Positions 1 through 12,800 of a stretch of 64,000 nt of DNA are shown piece after piece. Below the pieces are notes generated by a model that made no database searches, had not been told where the DNA came from, and worked only from the letters and a program-made list of their open reading frames with translations. The stretch is from assembly GCA_002633025.1 (NCBI GenBank), contig NMRB01000981.1:103737-167736 (forward strand). Reading direction: 5' to 3'. Source of the stretch: Notospermus geniculatus (taxonomy: Eukaryota > Nemertea > Pilidiophora > Heteronemertea > Lineidae). A program made the position numbers and the translations under genes. Position 1 is the first letter of the stretch; every line of letters starts with the position of its first letter.

Positions 1-470
1 AAATCTGATTCTTGACTTTGCCACTAGGGGGCCAAAACCAAAATCACTAAAAGTGCTATTTCTCCCTTACCAAGAGATGGATCTTTGTCAAATTTACAAC
101 ATGGGTATATCTAATGAGGATACACAAGATAATACTTGAGTTTTTAAATTTGACCTACTTTGCAAGGTCACAGGGGTCAAAGTTTGTCTGAAATTATGAA
201 ATTGGCTCTTTTTGTAATGGCTTGACCTATTTCTTTGAAACTTCGCACATACATGTATCTACCTCTAGGCTGTAACAACTCAGAAGAGTTTTCGGCAAAA
301 TCTGATTCTTGACTTTGCCACTAGGGGGCCAAAACCCAAAACATAAAGTTTGGTTCCTCCCTAACAAAGTGATGGATCTTCGTCAAATTTCTATCAAGGG
401 TAAATAGGATACATAACATAATACTGCCTCAAGCCAAGCGGGCACAGTGCCATTGGCACTATTTTTTTTG
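1..470. repeat. Interspersed repeat fragment (GGTCA-rich family)
   Basis: Non-coding. The phrase TTGACTTTGCCACTAGGGGG occurs at about 12-31 and again at about 310, and the same wording recurs at 57840-57870. The block 'gacctac-tt-caaggtcacag-ggtcaaagtt' (about 150-185) recurs at 13085-13118. This is therefore a dispersed family present at least three times in the window. No protein was recognised. Confidence 0.75.
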
Positions 471-641
471 CTTTGTTACTTTGGGATAATTTGGGGACAT
501 TTCGCAGGATCGAATTTGGGGACATTTGGGGGAGCTAATTTGGGAACCGACGTGTACCGTCGTTTCTTTCGGGGAATCTAAAGGCCTGTCCATTTCCATT
601 TAGAGTATCATGTCCATGAAGAGACTTTAGTCCTTATTGCC

Positions 642-1062
642 GAACTGGCTGCTTCATAAACTCCCTATGCAGTTGTGACCCACACCCCTTCGGTTTACCC
701 GCTCTCCACAACTGCTTCACTTCGTAAAATTTGCCACGTCTGGTCAACAGATGGCGCTGAGAGAGTCCACCAATGAGAGGGCCGATCAACCCGTAACCAA
801 GCTGGCCTGAGATACTTTTTCATTGGCTGAGCGGATCATGTGATCAAGGAGCCATGGTAGCACAATCCGTTGCCAACAGGCCAAAGAGTTGTGAAAGCAG
901 CGTGCTAATAGGCTATAAAACTTGCATCAGGCCCTGGCGCCATCTGTTGACCAAATGCGGCAACTTTTATGAAGTGAAGCAGTGGAGAGTGGGTAAATGG
1001 AAGGGAGCGCGGTACACAACTGTGTGGGAGGGTTTAGCTGCTTCAGAGAATTTATTGACTTT
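642..1062. repeat. Foldback (MITE-like) element, diverged arms
   Basis: The arm at about 642-762 and the arm at about 932-1060 are inverted, imperfect copies. They share GGTCAACAGATGGCGC, CTCTCCAC-TGCTTCACTTC and GGTTTACCC-type blocks. The ORF across 854-1072 is only a by-product of the arm. Confidence 0.65.
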
Positions 1063-1069
1063 GATGAAG

Positions 1070-3300
1070 TGAGATCACTTGGAGAGCAAATAGAACTGCT
1101 CTCAGTTAAAGACTTCAGCGTTTACTGATTCTGATAGTCGGACCCAACTTTTGAGATTAAACTGTGCTGTCACGTCATGTTCGACTTCGAGGCCAGTATG
1201 TGCCAGGCTGTGATGTTTTCATTTGTATGGTAAATTTAACGCCTGAGCTGAATAGGCCGATTTGACCAATTGTGCCAATCGAGATATGGGCAGGGTATCA
1301 TGTGTTTTTGGAGTGCAATGTTGCGGCATGCTGCGGAGTTGCAGACGGGCAAGTCCACGGTCAAATTCGTGATACTTTTTTGCTTGTTCAGTGCGGTCTC
1401 TGCAACTCATGGCACCAAAGGACCATGTGGGATGTCACGTCCGTGACGTAACTGATTAGCAAACAGTGCACTAATTATGAATTACAATGAACTTAATTCA
1501 TACCATGGGCATAGAAGGACAAGAGCCTGACATGATGCAGGGTATTACATCTTTCTGTGGTTCCAAAATTTGCAGAACGAACACTGAATAAGTGAAAGAA
1601 TGTCATGTCCGAGACCGTGGACTTTCCCAGACCGAGGTTGAAATCAAAAACAGGTGATACCTTCTGCCCCTCAATGTAAATACATTTTAAATAGCTAACA
1701 CAAAATGAATATGTCACTTCAAGCACTTATGATACTGGTACAAATTATAATCCGTCAACATAATTGTAACAGCAAAATTGTATTTGAGGTTGACCACCTA
1801 ATGGCATCATAACAAAAATCTGTAAGATACATGTATTTGAAAAAAATGATAATCTTGGAAATTGTCCTATTCCAAACTATCTTACCATCAAGGAAGTCCT
1901 TCTTTTGGTTTTATCTGACACTTCTCAACTACTTTCTGGGCATTTAAATTGGAAATCGACGATGGCCCTTGAAATTTTTCTTGTGTACGGCAACAAGTTC
2001 ACCAACACGTCCTCGTACTGTAAAGTCCATGACATCTTTTGCATGAAATTAAATTAATTAACTGAATGAATGAATGAATGAATTAATAAATTAATTAATT
2101 GAATGAGAATGAGTGAGAGAGTGGGAGGAGAGAAGACTATTGAAACCCCAGATCTTGATGCCCACAGAAAAAAAACAGGCTATAGGCCTACTGTTGTGAA
2201 AGGGTATAAGAATCGGAGTTTTCTCCAGAAAGATATTTTAGATACAAATCCCAAGTATCGTTTATTCTCAGTCTTTTTCATCAGCCTGTTAATTGGCAGT
2301 TGGCTTTAAAATTGTAAGTCTTGATGAATTGATTGATTGATTAATTAATTTTCAGAGGTGCCTGTATATTTTTCTGCTTTATACATTTTTCAAGGCTCAC
2401 ATCTTCTCCATTTTCTCTATGAAATACTGTAACCATGATTGGAATCTTACACTTTTAAGGCCACACAGTTTCACGAGAATATTTTTTCATATTTTGGAAG
2501 GTAATGTTGACACAAGTACCGTAGTTAGGTGAACATTAAATCCAACGTTTTGGCAAAAAATTGTGAGGCACTCCCATACTTGTTCACATTTCATCTTTTG
2601 AACTTGAGAATTTGAATAATATTCACACAATATTTGTTGTTGACACTAATGGAATTTATAACCTAGTCAATTTTGTTTCACATTTTGAATTTATATACAG
2701 TATATGACCAGTTGAAGGATCACGAAATTATCAGAAATTGAACATTCAAATTAAGATGTGAAAGAATTTGACAAATTTTTAAGAGGAGCAAGATGTTGAC
2801 ATACACAATCATGATACAGGCCTAATGTAGGCCATAATATAGGCCTATTCAGCCCCTGCACTTCTTTTGATGCAAAAAGCACCAGTCCTATAGGGGCGGA
2901 GCACCGGTCACAAAAAGTTTAGATACACTAGCTGTCTTTCATTGTCTTTTCACAATTTTGAATTAAAGTTCCTATTTCGTTTGTTTTCGGCTTAATTAGA
3001 TGGTGATTTATCCAAAATCCATTATTTCTGCTTTATGTAACATGTTCGTATTGCAATATTTATGCACAATTAAGGTTTCAAATATTCTTTGTGCTGTTTT
3101 AGTAAGAATTTTCATTTGGCATGTGAATATGCTACTTCTGTTGAAAGGGAATGCAGCATTGCCAAATGATGGCAACATTTTCCTCTCAAAACAGGCCAGA
3201 TTTCAGATGATGGGGAATCTCCCATCAGAGAGAACCATAGTTCTGGTAATATGGTACCCTCAGTCGGTATGAGTCAAAGATAGGTGTTTCTTTACACTTA
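1070..3300. other. No gene seen; simple repeat at about 2047-2104
   Basis: AT-rich DNA with only short unsupported ORFs on both strands. A degenerate AATTAATT/GAATGAAT microsatellite lies at about 2047-2104. I found no splice-compatible exons of the neighbouring genes here. Confidence 0.5.
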
Positions 3301-3308
3301 ATTTATTA

Positions 3309-3392
3309 GGACTAATGGTAACGCTAACGTTAACATTATTTTTTACATTGCAAATGTATGTCAGAAGTACCGTTAGCGTTACCATTAACGGA
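3309..3392. repeat. Small hairpin (GGTAACGCTAACG / CGTTAGCGTTACC)
   Basis: An inverted repeat: AATGGTAACGCTAACG at about 3314 is complementary to CGTTAGCGTTACCATT at about 3371-3386, with a loop of about 40 bases. Probably a small non-autonomous element. Confidence 0.6.
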
Positions 3393-3754
3393 GCAATTTC
3401 TTAAACTCACGAATATTTAGTCATCTGCTCTATTAAAGTTGACTGGTACTCTATCCTTTCATCATGCCTTAGCCATATGGGTGGAAGATGGTACCAGTCA
3501 ACTTGTCGTCTAAAGTCCTTCGAAGGGTTTGGGAATAAATCCCAGTTCTGATTTAGTGGATGTTTGTTAAAATCAGTTAACGTCAACTTCTCATTTGAAA
3601 AATTGGATGCGAGTGATAAAATGAGTGGATGGCATGGCTGCGAAAGATGAAGCAGTGTTTTATGACTTGTCTTAGTTTGTCGAGGTTTGCCCTTTGTCAA
3701 GAGATGGCCAGTGAGATAGCCGTCACTTCTGTGGCATAAATAAGGTAGCACCCT

Positions 3755-4035
3755 TTTGTGGTAGCCCTGATAACCAAGTGGTTATCACGTCCGCTTAGCA
3801 AGCAGCAGGTCCCGGGTTCGAATCCAGCCCGGGCCATATGGGATTTCATTCCCGGCTCTTCAGTCCGTCGCATGGGACAGTAAGCCATGGTGCCTTGTAC
3901 CTTGTCTTTGCTAGGGGCAAGTAAACACCCCATCCAAGTGAGGAACGTGAGTAGCTTGAGATGGCCTCCTCCATACATACCAGGGCCAATAATGCTATGG
4001 CGTCGGCCCTGACGGAAAAATCTAATACAAATACC
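3755..4035 (+). repeat. tRNA-derived SINE
   Basis: The head has an A-box-like block (TAACCAAGTGGTTATCACG, about 3771) and a B box (GGGTTCGAATCC, about 3814) at tRNA spacing, followed by a tRNA-unrelated body. The same body is found inverted at 14558-14815 and, more diverged, at 17940-18200 (shared 'cttgtacctt-gtctttgc-agggcaagtaaa'). This identifies a SINE family rather than a tRNA gene. Confidence 0.8.
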
Positions 4036-4039
4036 CTTT

Positions 4040-5190
4040 TGTGGTACAAATATGGTTGAAGAAAGGAATGGAATTCCCTGGATACATTGACAAGCAAACT
4101 TGCCCGCTGTTCTACATCTTTGGCCAATGTTCCCATTTTGTCACTCGCATCTTTCTTCATTTCTGCCTTGTTCAACTAGGCCTAAGGATATTTTCTTATC
4201 TGTCAGGATTATTCAAAATGCAAAAAAATGTAATAAATAAAATAGACAACGTTTGGAATGTTCTTTTAACCTTTGTCTTATTATTTATTTTGTGTTCCTG
4301 AAATTTGCCGATGACATCTCATTTGATTGAAATCAGGCCTCAATCAACGAAGTCATGGTAGGACTTCATTACCTTGGTCATGGTAGGATTATGACTTCAG
4401 GAAGAGTAACATGGGGCAGAGCACGTTTAGTCTCCCCTCGGACTGAGACGATCTGCCAGGTGTACCTACTACACAATGGTCAAGGTAGTCCAGCATTATA
4501 TGTTGGTGCTAGCATGGAAATTTGGTAACGCCATGAGTAGGCTATAGTCTGACTTCATCTTAAGAGGTGGCTTCAATGGACGAACTCGAGCATGTTTTCT
4601 ATAAAAAATCTTTATATTTATTGACTTATATTCTTTGCCAAATTTTCAAAACTCATAAAATCTTGATTACCGGTAATGCTTCAGAACAAATGACAATTTC
4701 TGAAAGAACAACAGGCAAAATGTACTTGGACCATTATTGACAACACTGGACCACGGCCCACACGACCTTCTGGGCCTTGAAACATCTCATCAATTGTAAG
4801 GTAACCAAAATCATCTATTTGGCCCTATATGTTTTACATCTACTTGGCAGTGACTTTAACGAACAGAAAGAGTAAACAGTTAATGACAGCAAATGACCAA
4901 ACAAAAATTCTCAACAATCACATACTTGCCCCTGGCAAGCATAGGTCAATGGAAAGCAATGATCCACCATAGACTGATCTGTGACGGATATCCACAAATG
5001 GTAATGAAAGATGCAATAATGTACAATGAATACCATGCACATGTGCATGGGGTTAAGTGAGGGAATACCATGCACATCTGCATGGACATCATGGGTTGGG
5101 CAAATGAATACCAAGCACATATGTGTGGGCTATTGGCACTGGAGACTGAAATCCATCCTTTGACACTGTTCCCACTTCATACCGGTACAT
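4040..5190. other. No gene recognised
   Basis: Short ORFs only. About 5028-5115 holds repeats of 'aataccatgcacat-tgcatg'. The stretch lies downstream of the ZC3HC1 stop codon and may contain its 3' UTR and polyadenylation site, which I cannot place. Confidence 0.4.
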
Positions 5191-5191
5191 G

Positions 5192-5312
5192 TGCCTTTCC
5201 TACATCCTCCCACAGCAGGAGTTTTTACCTTGCTCCTCTTCATCCCCTGGAGTGTATGAAGAGGAACGAGACCAAAGCCCTGCTGTGGGAGGATGCTTTC
5301 CTATTGCCCTTG
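5192..5312. repeat. Hairpin next to the ZC3HC1 stop codon
   Basis: CATCCTCCCACAGCAGG (about 5200) pairs with CCTGCTGTGGGAGGATG (about 5279). Inside, GCTCCTCTTCAT pairs with ATGAAGAGGAACG. It begins 5 bases beyond the ZC3HC1 stop, so it would be a strong stem in that 3' UTR. Confidence 0.65.
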
Positions 5313-5316
5313 ACCA

Positions 5317-8300
5317 TCAGGGAGAATACTTCGGAGGAGATGACCAGTCCTTGAACATCTGGCGAATATTTCTGAGCCCTTGATGAGGTGGAGTCTGAAG
5401 AGATACATTAAATAGAGACAGGAATAACTGACAGAGGTTGATCTTCAATTCAGTCACGGCTCGTTGAAATCAACTTCAGTGCAGCTGTTATGCAACTGTA
5501 AGTTGATGGAATGCAGAAGGGATGCACTGTGCTAAAGATCTGTCGCTCTGCTCAAGTACAAATGTATGATTCACCCTAACTTCAACCTGGGCAAAGTGCC
5601 AAGCTTGGAAATGTGCACAAGTCAGTGGTATATAATCCATGTCGCAGTTACCTAACGATGTTAGGGTCACTTGAACAGCCTATAGCAAACACTCCAAGGT
5701 TGTGCTCAGTCAAGTGGTAAATATTGTAGTTTGTGGTTAATCATCGTGTTCACTTTATGGTGTTTGTTGCACAGGCCTGGCACTTTGCCATGTTGAAGTT
5801 CGGAGTAGATCATACTTTACACCCCCAATGACAATACCCAAGCTCCTGTCCCACAGCAGCTCCACAGAAAGTCTGAAAAGCACTTACAGTTTTTATATTG
5901 CCTATTATCCTCTGGACCGGTCTCTGAGCACCTGGATTCACATCTGGAACGAGCAGCAGTAGCAGCCGTTGCCATCCTGGACCTTTTTGAACTGTTGACT
6001 CTGGTGAGTCTGTGGGGGTTTGTTCGGAGTAGATCCACTGGCACCAGGGTTTGTGTTGAGCTGAAGGATTAAAGGGTTGCTTCTTGTCAGTATGCTGAAA
6101 TAGAACAAGAAGAATCAATAACATTACCTCTTTTTGGACATTTGGCAATATATTGGGGGTTGTCATATATTGGGGGTTGTCAAAGTGGTGTAGGTGAAAC
6201 GTCAGCACCATCATATTTGATGTTATGGGTTCAATTCCTCAGTGTTCTAGCCAGCCCATTTTCGCAGGGTGGTACCGCCCTGTTCAAAATTCAGAGGTCA
6301 TTTTACCACCCTGTTCAAATTTTTACCACCCTGTTTAAAAATGTAACTTGCAATGCATTTTCTATTACACCACCCTGTTTGGATTTCACTCCCACCCTGT
6401 TTGAAAATCCAGGGCCTTAAAATCATAGGAAAATGCCGTCATCCCACCCTGTTGGGAAAGAACTCTGGCTAGAACACTGTTCCTGGTAAGACCAATTCTT
6501 CATGTCACATAGAGCATGACTTTCTTTGGCAGTGCACATTTTCTCCACGTACTTTGTTTCCTCCATTTTACTGCGAACGTAATTGGCAACAGTATATTCA
6601 CATGACGTAGAGAACGTCACAATGTGATAACATGAACTTTTATCACTCACCAATATTTTTAATTTCTTTTTTGCTGGTTCTTGATTCTCAGCCCCATTTT
6701 CATTAGACGGCTGTTCATCCTCTGACTTGATGTCTTCGATGTGACCTTGGCTCCCCTCATCTTTGACCTCTCCTTGATTTTCACCTTGAATATCTACCGG
6801 TATAAAATTCCAAAGTCCTATCTGCCTGTGACAGAATGTACAACTGACAGTTGCAGCAGACGTGGAACTACTTTTTGTCCAGCCGCAAAGGGCAATGACA
6901 CAGGCGGACTCAGCGATCAAGTGGTTCTCGTATAAATCAGAACGAGTCTTATCGTCATGATTCTGTCTCAGATTTCTAAGGAGGTCAAATACATGGCCTT
7001 TATCCTGAAATAGAGAATTCATATTGTGTATAAAGATGTGGCGTTACCACCATTCCTTTCCTGTGAGGTATGAAATCTGACGTGACGGTTCATCAAATCA
7101 ATCTGATGTCCGGAGAACGTCAAGTATACATGGACATGCATGGCTTTATGCAGAAAGAAGTCGGTCAATACTGATACATGTATCGATTTGACTCCAAATG
7201 CAGTTCAATTCAAGCCCATGCCATAAAGATTTCGAAATTAGCAAATAATTAACAGTTTACGAAACTTACAAATTCATCCAAAAATGATGAATCTATTTGC
7301 GGGAGTTTTTTCCCCAGGGTCTCCAAGGTTTCCACCCGACTCAGATAGGATTCTAACGACTCAACTCTGTCTGAGAATTCAAGGCGCATGAAGGACTCTG
7401 GGTTAGGGTTCAATTTCCAAGAACAGTGCTTCTGATGAGATGCAATCAAGTTTATCTCTACTCTTTTCACATTTTCGTTATCTGCAATGAGAAAAGCCAC
7501 AGGGCTGTCAGAATAGTGCGGTGGAAAGAGCGGGGATGACTGATTCTGGAAACCTTACTTGCAGTTTTGATATTAACTGAATGAAAGCAGTAATCAATAG
7601 ACAAATCCCAAATTGACGAAAACGAGAAAGATCTGCGCACTTCCGCCGAAATGGCAAACAGAATCTCGGTCTGAAACCATCTGACACTGAATGACGTGAC
7701 GTAGGAAACCCCACGACCATGTGATGACAGTGAGTTCAATGACGTTGCGTCAGACTCGACCATTGCTGAATCATGGATTGCGTCACGTCAGCTGGTTTCA
7801 GGTCGAGGTTCTGTTTACGATTCGGCGGAAGTGCGCAGATCTGGGAATTTGGGATTTGTCTAAGGCAAATGATTGGTCCCTGGGACAGAAATCCACAACT
7901 GAGGGCCACTGCAGTACTTGCCTTCAATGTCCTCAAAATAACAAGGGCCTAATGACATTTTTAAGATCATTTTTTGGAGCACAGGCACACTCTTAATGAG
8001 GAGGACTCAAAGACAATTGCTGTTGTGTAAATTCAGTACAGTAAAACCTCCGTTAGTGAACACCTCCGAATAGTGAACAACCTCTGAATAACGAACGTTC
8101 ATTTTCGGTCCCAATTATGTCTTTGCATTCACCATTGCATTAACCGGTCCCTCCTCATAGTGAACACCTCCATATAGTGAACAATTTTTCCGGTCCCAAG
8201 GGATTCACTATACGGAGGTTTTACTGTACACTACTTTCTGCATAATATAACCTGTACCCGGTACATACATTTCTCTGGATCACCCACTCCTGGCAACTTC

Positions 8301-9723
8301 CCGCAGAGAATAGCATGACAACTTGTGCATCTGAGTATATCTGTATCTGTGTTTTCCCATCCATATCGTGCACAGCAAGGTGGAAGTAGAGGCCTAGGTT
8401 TGGCAAACCAGGTCAGAGTCTTATTGAATTAGATGTCAAGGGATAATCACAAAATTTGCAACATGAATCTGACAAAAAGCAAAGACTCCACCACAAATAT
8501 TAAGACAGCCTTGCTCTGGATTTTGATCATTCTCATCTCAGAGATACTGTACAGAATTTCACAACTGAAAATTTAAAAGGATACAGAAAATGTTGCCATT
8601 CGCTGAAGGAATGCTTCTCTACTTCTGGGATTTACATGTAGCTTGACTTTATCAACTTTTGTCTGTTTCCCATTCGCTACGCTTGCCAATTTTGGCATTT
8701 GTTTTCTGAAAAGTGTAAGAGAAAGAGCAGATGTTAATTCCTGGCATTTGAGTGAGCTGAGGTGGCACAGCTGTTTCAGGCTTTTGAGTCCTTCCATCGG
8801 AATGGTTTCATAACCTCTTTAGGTTCTTGACTATGAAGTAATANTTCCACTCAACTCGTTGATAAGTAAATGAAGCATCATTCTGCACATCTAGGCCTAG
8901 GCCTACATGACCTCAGTGTAAATGTAGGCCGATTTATTGCGACTTTTGTGCAAGGTTATCAGCTCAACAACAATCGTCATGATCGTAGCAGCAGCCTCCG
9001 TGGCTACCATCTTGGATTGCGATGAGATGGCCCCCAAGTCAAGGCAGCCATGCTCAACCTCGTCCCCTCTTCCCCCTCACTTCACAACAATACTGCGAAG
9101 TCATGGAAGTCAATGGAAGTGGGTGACGTCCACTATTCGTAGCAAAGATAGTTGGGCCGACAACATGTAATTCTGATGTTCGAGGCCATTACAGTTGTTA
9201 TTCATAGCGTGGTACGAGTTGACTATAGGCCAGGTACGAGTTGACTTGGTACGAGTTGACCTGGGTACGAGTTGACTTGTAACCATGTAGGCCTAAAAGA
9301 ATTAATTAGGGCTAGGGCCCCGGCCGATAAATTAAGCATGCGTGGACAAAACTTGTTTCCAGACCATTAATTTGTCATGTAGGCCTATTCACACAAGCAT
9401 TTACAATGTACTTCTCGCACTGTAGATAAAGTCAGCATGTATGGCTGGGCTACAAGGCTGGTGCACACTGTGACATGGCTTGTTTATTATTTTGGGACAC
9501 CCTGTGTAGCTGCATGTGCATCTGTGTGTGTGTGCAGTGTGCACTTCCTTTTTGTCACTTGTACGTGTAGTACAGGCCGGGATGCGAATGATCATTGCGT
9601 GTTGTTAAACGCATCAACCTTCCCAACTTACAAAGCATTCTCAGATCCACCCTCGTCCTCTTTATGCAACAATGAAGACAACAATTTCTTCACTTTCTCC
9701 GCGACAGAATTCGTGCCGGCCAT
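5317..9723 (-). CDS. ZC3HC1: ZC3HC1 / NIPA, nuclear basket zinc-finger protein, complete
   Basis: Spliced from seven exons (complement): 9723-9632, 8705-8585, 8419-8269, 7481-7270, 7004-6651, 6094-5888, 5394-5317. All junctions are GT-AG and in frame, giving 404 residues (human about 502). Exons 2-4 carry the C3HC zinc finger: FAKPRPLLPPCCARYGW, then CTSCHA and HQKHC. Exon 5 has the Rsm1-like CGW...CTFC..GLWNF motif and exon 6 QHKPWCQW...GPGWQ. The last exon ends with an IRQMFKDW motif like the family's FRIFRQW tail. In vertebrates the protein is anchored at the nuclear basket with TPR and was earlier described as an F-box-like ligase subunit. Exon 1 (MAGTNSVAEKVKKLL) was chosen for its ATG and phase-2 donor. 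It is shorter than the human counterpart, mainly in the acidic/Ser-rich linker. It shares a short promoter interval with KLHDC10. Confidence 0.9.
5559..5816. repeat. MITE in ZC3HC1 intron 6
   Basis: The ends are inverted: 'cctaacttcaacctgggcaa' at about 5575 and 'tggcactttgccatgttgaa' at about 5777-5800. The same family, opposite orientation, is at 15523-15880. Reading exon 6 through into this sequence gives a short false C terminus. The exon 6 donor (GTAAGT) and the exon 7 match argue for splicing instead. Confidence 0.75.
6239..6480. repeat. MITE with CACCCTGTT repeats (ZC3HC1 intron 5)
   Basis: Termini AGTGTTCTAGCCAG and CTGGCTAGAACACTG are exact inverted repeats of about 14 bases. The interior holds at least five copies of a CCACCCTGTTyraa-type word. 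A 17-base tandem duplication (TATATTGGGGGTTGTCA) lies just outside at about 6148-6181. Confidence 0.8.
7604..7862. repeat. Foldback element in ZC3HC1 intron 3
   Basis: 'aaatcccaaatt...agatctgcgcacttccgccga' (about 7604-7650) is inverted at 7808-7860 ('tcggcggaagtgcgcagatct..gggatttgt'). TGACGTGACGTAGG and CGTCACGTCA words lie near the centre. Confidence 0.7.
8037..8228. mobile_element. Tc1/pogo-like MITE with TA target site
   Basis: Begins TACAGTAAAACCTCC and ends GGAGGTTTTACTGTA, an exact inverted terminal repeat bounded by TA. The interior has imperfect 'cctccgaatagtgaacaa' repeats. Size and ends are typical of Tc1/mariner-pogo MITEs. It ends 41 bases from the exon 3 boundary of ZC3HC1. 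Confidence 0.88.
9211..9276. repeat. Four GGTACGAGTTGAC units
   Basis: The 13-base word recurs at 9211, 9233, 9248 and 9264 with irregular spacers, in ZC3HC1 intron 1. Function unknown. Confidence 0.8.
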
Positions 9724-9813
9724 GTTGAAGCCTCCGCCGTGGGCTCATGAAAGACGTGAAATGATTGGCTTAAAGAAATTTTGACCAATCACGAACATCG
9801 TTTGTTTTCCAAT
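9724..9813. promoter_or_regulatory. Bidirectional promoter interval ZC3HC1 / KLHDC10
   Basis: Only 90 bases separate the two divergent start codons (9723 on -, 9814 on +), so the core promoters and both 5' UTRs must overlap here or extend into the first exons. CCAAT-type words are visible: 'gattgg' at about 9761 (inverted CCAAT) and 'gaccaatcacg' at about 9783. No TATA box is seen at a convincing position. Confidence 0.7.
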
Positions 9814-12800
9814 ATGGCTGCGCCCATAGAAGAGAAAAATTTGCGAAGTTTCGAAATAATTTGTCCTAAAGTCGATGAAAATGGTACTTTCTTATCTCTT
9901 TTTATACAAGATGATGTAAATGCGCACACGTATGCTCAAAGCTAGGCTACAATAATAGTCTTGAGTCGCAATATACTTGATCAGATACAGGCCTCAGCCT
10001 CAGGTGTACTGCTGTGTGCTATCTAGATCTAGTGTACCGGTACATGGTGTAGTGCATGCAGTGTGGAAGGGGTAGGCCTGCCTGCCAGACCCAATGCCAG
10101 GGCCGACATACTAAGCCTGCTATGAACATGAGAAATAAAGGCTAAAGTTTAGAATCCCCGATCGGAAGTGACGTTACTCCAAGGCACACAATCAATTCAT
10201 ATGCCAATGGAAATCCTATTGTACAAATGCGGCTTATTCTGTCAATTGATGACGTGACCTTTTTTTGGGCACTGATCGGGGATTCTAAACTCGTTCCGAT
10301 ATAAAGTGCAGCAATCCACATCAAAACATTCATTCACTCTTCGGTCTAATTTAAATTTAAGGCTTCACAGCAGCACAGTAAGTTGTGACTAGGCCTATGA
10401 CTGGCAGTACTCGGCTGATGTATAGGGCCTACTATGTCGTTGCTGTTTGATTTGACTCAAGTCAACTGTAGACTCTCATACCGCAATTTGGATTTCAGGA
10501 CAAATTCTTCGCCCAGAGAACAGAAGTGGTCATCGGATAGCTGTCACAAATAAAGCCCTGTATTCAGTCGGTGGGTTTAATCCAAGGTATTGGTCGGTGC
10601 CCAATGATGATTATACCATTTACCCTCTGTTTAGAGAGGTAAGTTCAGATCCTGTTCTACCACATTTTGCTGAAATTTATGATATTTTTATCGATATATT
10701 ACACTACATTGTCAATAGGTATCTCATTCTCATCATGTACTGGGCTGCCAAACAGTGAATTGCAGCATCCCTGGCTGCATTCCCCCCTCTACAGTCACAT
10801 CATATGAATATACAAATTTATTTCATCTTACTGTCCTTTGTGTGCTGAAGAGTAATTATGTACAACAAATTGTGTCTTCAGTTATGGAAGTTCAATGTCA
10901 GTACGGGGAGGTGGAATCTGGAACAGACAACGGCTAACATGCCAGTTGAATTAGCATCTCATGCCGGTGAGTATATTTACTGGTGTCAAAATCATTGATC
11001 CTTTTCTTGTATCAACCTAAAATAGGAAAAGCAAAGAAGGTTCCTAGTTTCAGGAAAAAAAATGCACATCAATTTTCATTTCAGCCCTTCTTGTTGGGAA
11101 CCAACTTCTTGTCCACGGAGGAACTGGGACACCTTTTGGACATGCAAGCAGTAATCGTCTCCATGTATGTAACTTGAGTAGATTGGAGTGGAATTCAGTG
11201 CCATGCTCAGGGGACCTTCCTGAGGAGTTGTACGGACATGTAAGTTTCTTGTATCCAAATCAATGATCGATGAATATTGTGTGTCCCAGCATTTGAAAAT
11301 GAAAGTAGAACCTCCTTTAACACATCTCTGGCAGGAGAACACTTTCAATTAAGGTGTCCTTCTTAAAGGGAATTAGTCGCGGCAGTCAAAAATGACACTG
11401 AGAATAATTTCGTGGTCCACGAAATTCACAGTTTAAAAATTACAAATTTCGTATTTTAGCGGATTACATCCAGATTTGCAGTTGACCGTGTTCTAAATGC
11501 TATTCAAAGGCAGCAAAGCCAAGCAGGTGCGCAAATATGCTCTTAGTAGGCAATAAAATCCCATGCGAGCACTGCAATAGATTCAAGATGGCGGAGTTTG
11601 ATTCTCTATTCTGACATCTTGACTGGCATGATCAGTTTGCTTTAAGGCCATATAAAAAAATCTTTAGTTTAGCATCAGTCATACTTGTAAAAAGTGAGGA
11701 GGGAGTTTCTTTTTTAAATTTTTATTTTATTTTTCATACTGAAATGTGAGCATTGAAAGAGTGTTTTGAAGCTCGCAGCTTAAATTATACAATGGACAAA
11801 CCCTTAGGAACTCAAAGAAGGTTTTTATTTCAAAAAGTACAAATATGAGTCAGTGGCCCAATTGAGGATCGTCAGATTTGTTGTAAAATGGTAAAGCTAG
11901 GAGGAAAAAAATTGAAAAAAAATTGAAAAAATTGAGGAGGCAAGAAGGTGATGCTAAACTAAAGATTTTTTATGTGGCCTAATAGAGATTCCATTCTATG
12001 CATACTTCATGTGTATTACTTTTGTTGTCTTGCCTTTCAGAGTTTAACACTGGCCGATGATACAGTGTTTATGTTTGGAGGTACGACAGGCTATGAATAC
12101 AGTAGTGACTTACACCGCCTCGATCTGAACACGTTTACCTGGCATAAGTTTATTGTGGAGGATCAGAAAGTGCCTGAAGGAAGGTATGCACCTCATGACC
12201 TCTTCCTTAAGTGCCTTGGCAAGACTCTTTGGAAAATGCTTTAATACGTAGCTTCATGGGCATGTGGACACACTGACAAGGTGGTTGATGTACACCTAAA
12301 AGATCATGTTATGTTATATTGGCCTCGACTGTTTTAATTCCCAAAATGTTTTACGGTTATCAGTAGGACTGTGCTCTGTCCAGGATGAAGGTGGCTGGAA
12401 GAGATTACCGGCAGGCCACATTTGGGTCTAAATAATATACATGTAACGGTATAGAATATCATCCAAAATGTTGCCCTACTTTTCCACCCCCTTACATTGT
12501 AGATATCGCCATGAAGCCGTCCATGATCAGTTGACTAATCGCCTTTACGTCCTTGGAGGGGGCCGGGCCTATACATCCTATGGGTTTGATATGGTAAGCT
12601 ATTTGACATGTTTGACAATGGTTGATGGAGTCGGGCAGTGTAGAATCTGAATGTAGTCCTCGGATTCTCCAGCCCTTCTCTCTCTTGTTTGGGTGGAAGG
12701 ACTATCTCGGGCAGCAGTAGAGGCCCAATGAATATCCTGTATCCTGGTTAGCTCACCTCTGTGAGGTGAGCTTCTCCCATGGTGTGTCGTCCGTCGTCCG

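Noticed and set aside
3755-3830. Functional tRNA gene
   Set aside because: A and B boxes are present, but the sequence continues into a repeated SINE body found elsewhere and the acceptor stem does not pair convincingly.
3846-4175. ORF across the 3755 region resembling the ORFs at 14528-14868
   Set aside because: The similarity comes from the shared tRNA-derived SINE, not from a protein.
5810-5887. Read-through extension of ZC3HC1 exon 6 (TVSAFQTF...)
   Set aside because: It starts at a consensus GTAAGT donor, runs into a MITE, and a phase-matched exon at 5394-5317 supplies the family-like C terminus.
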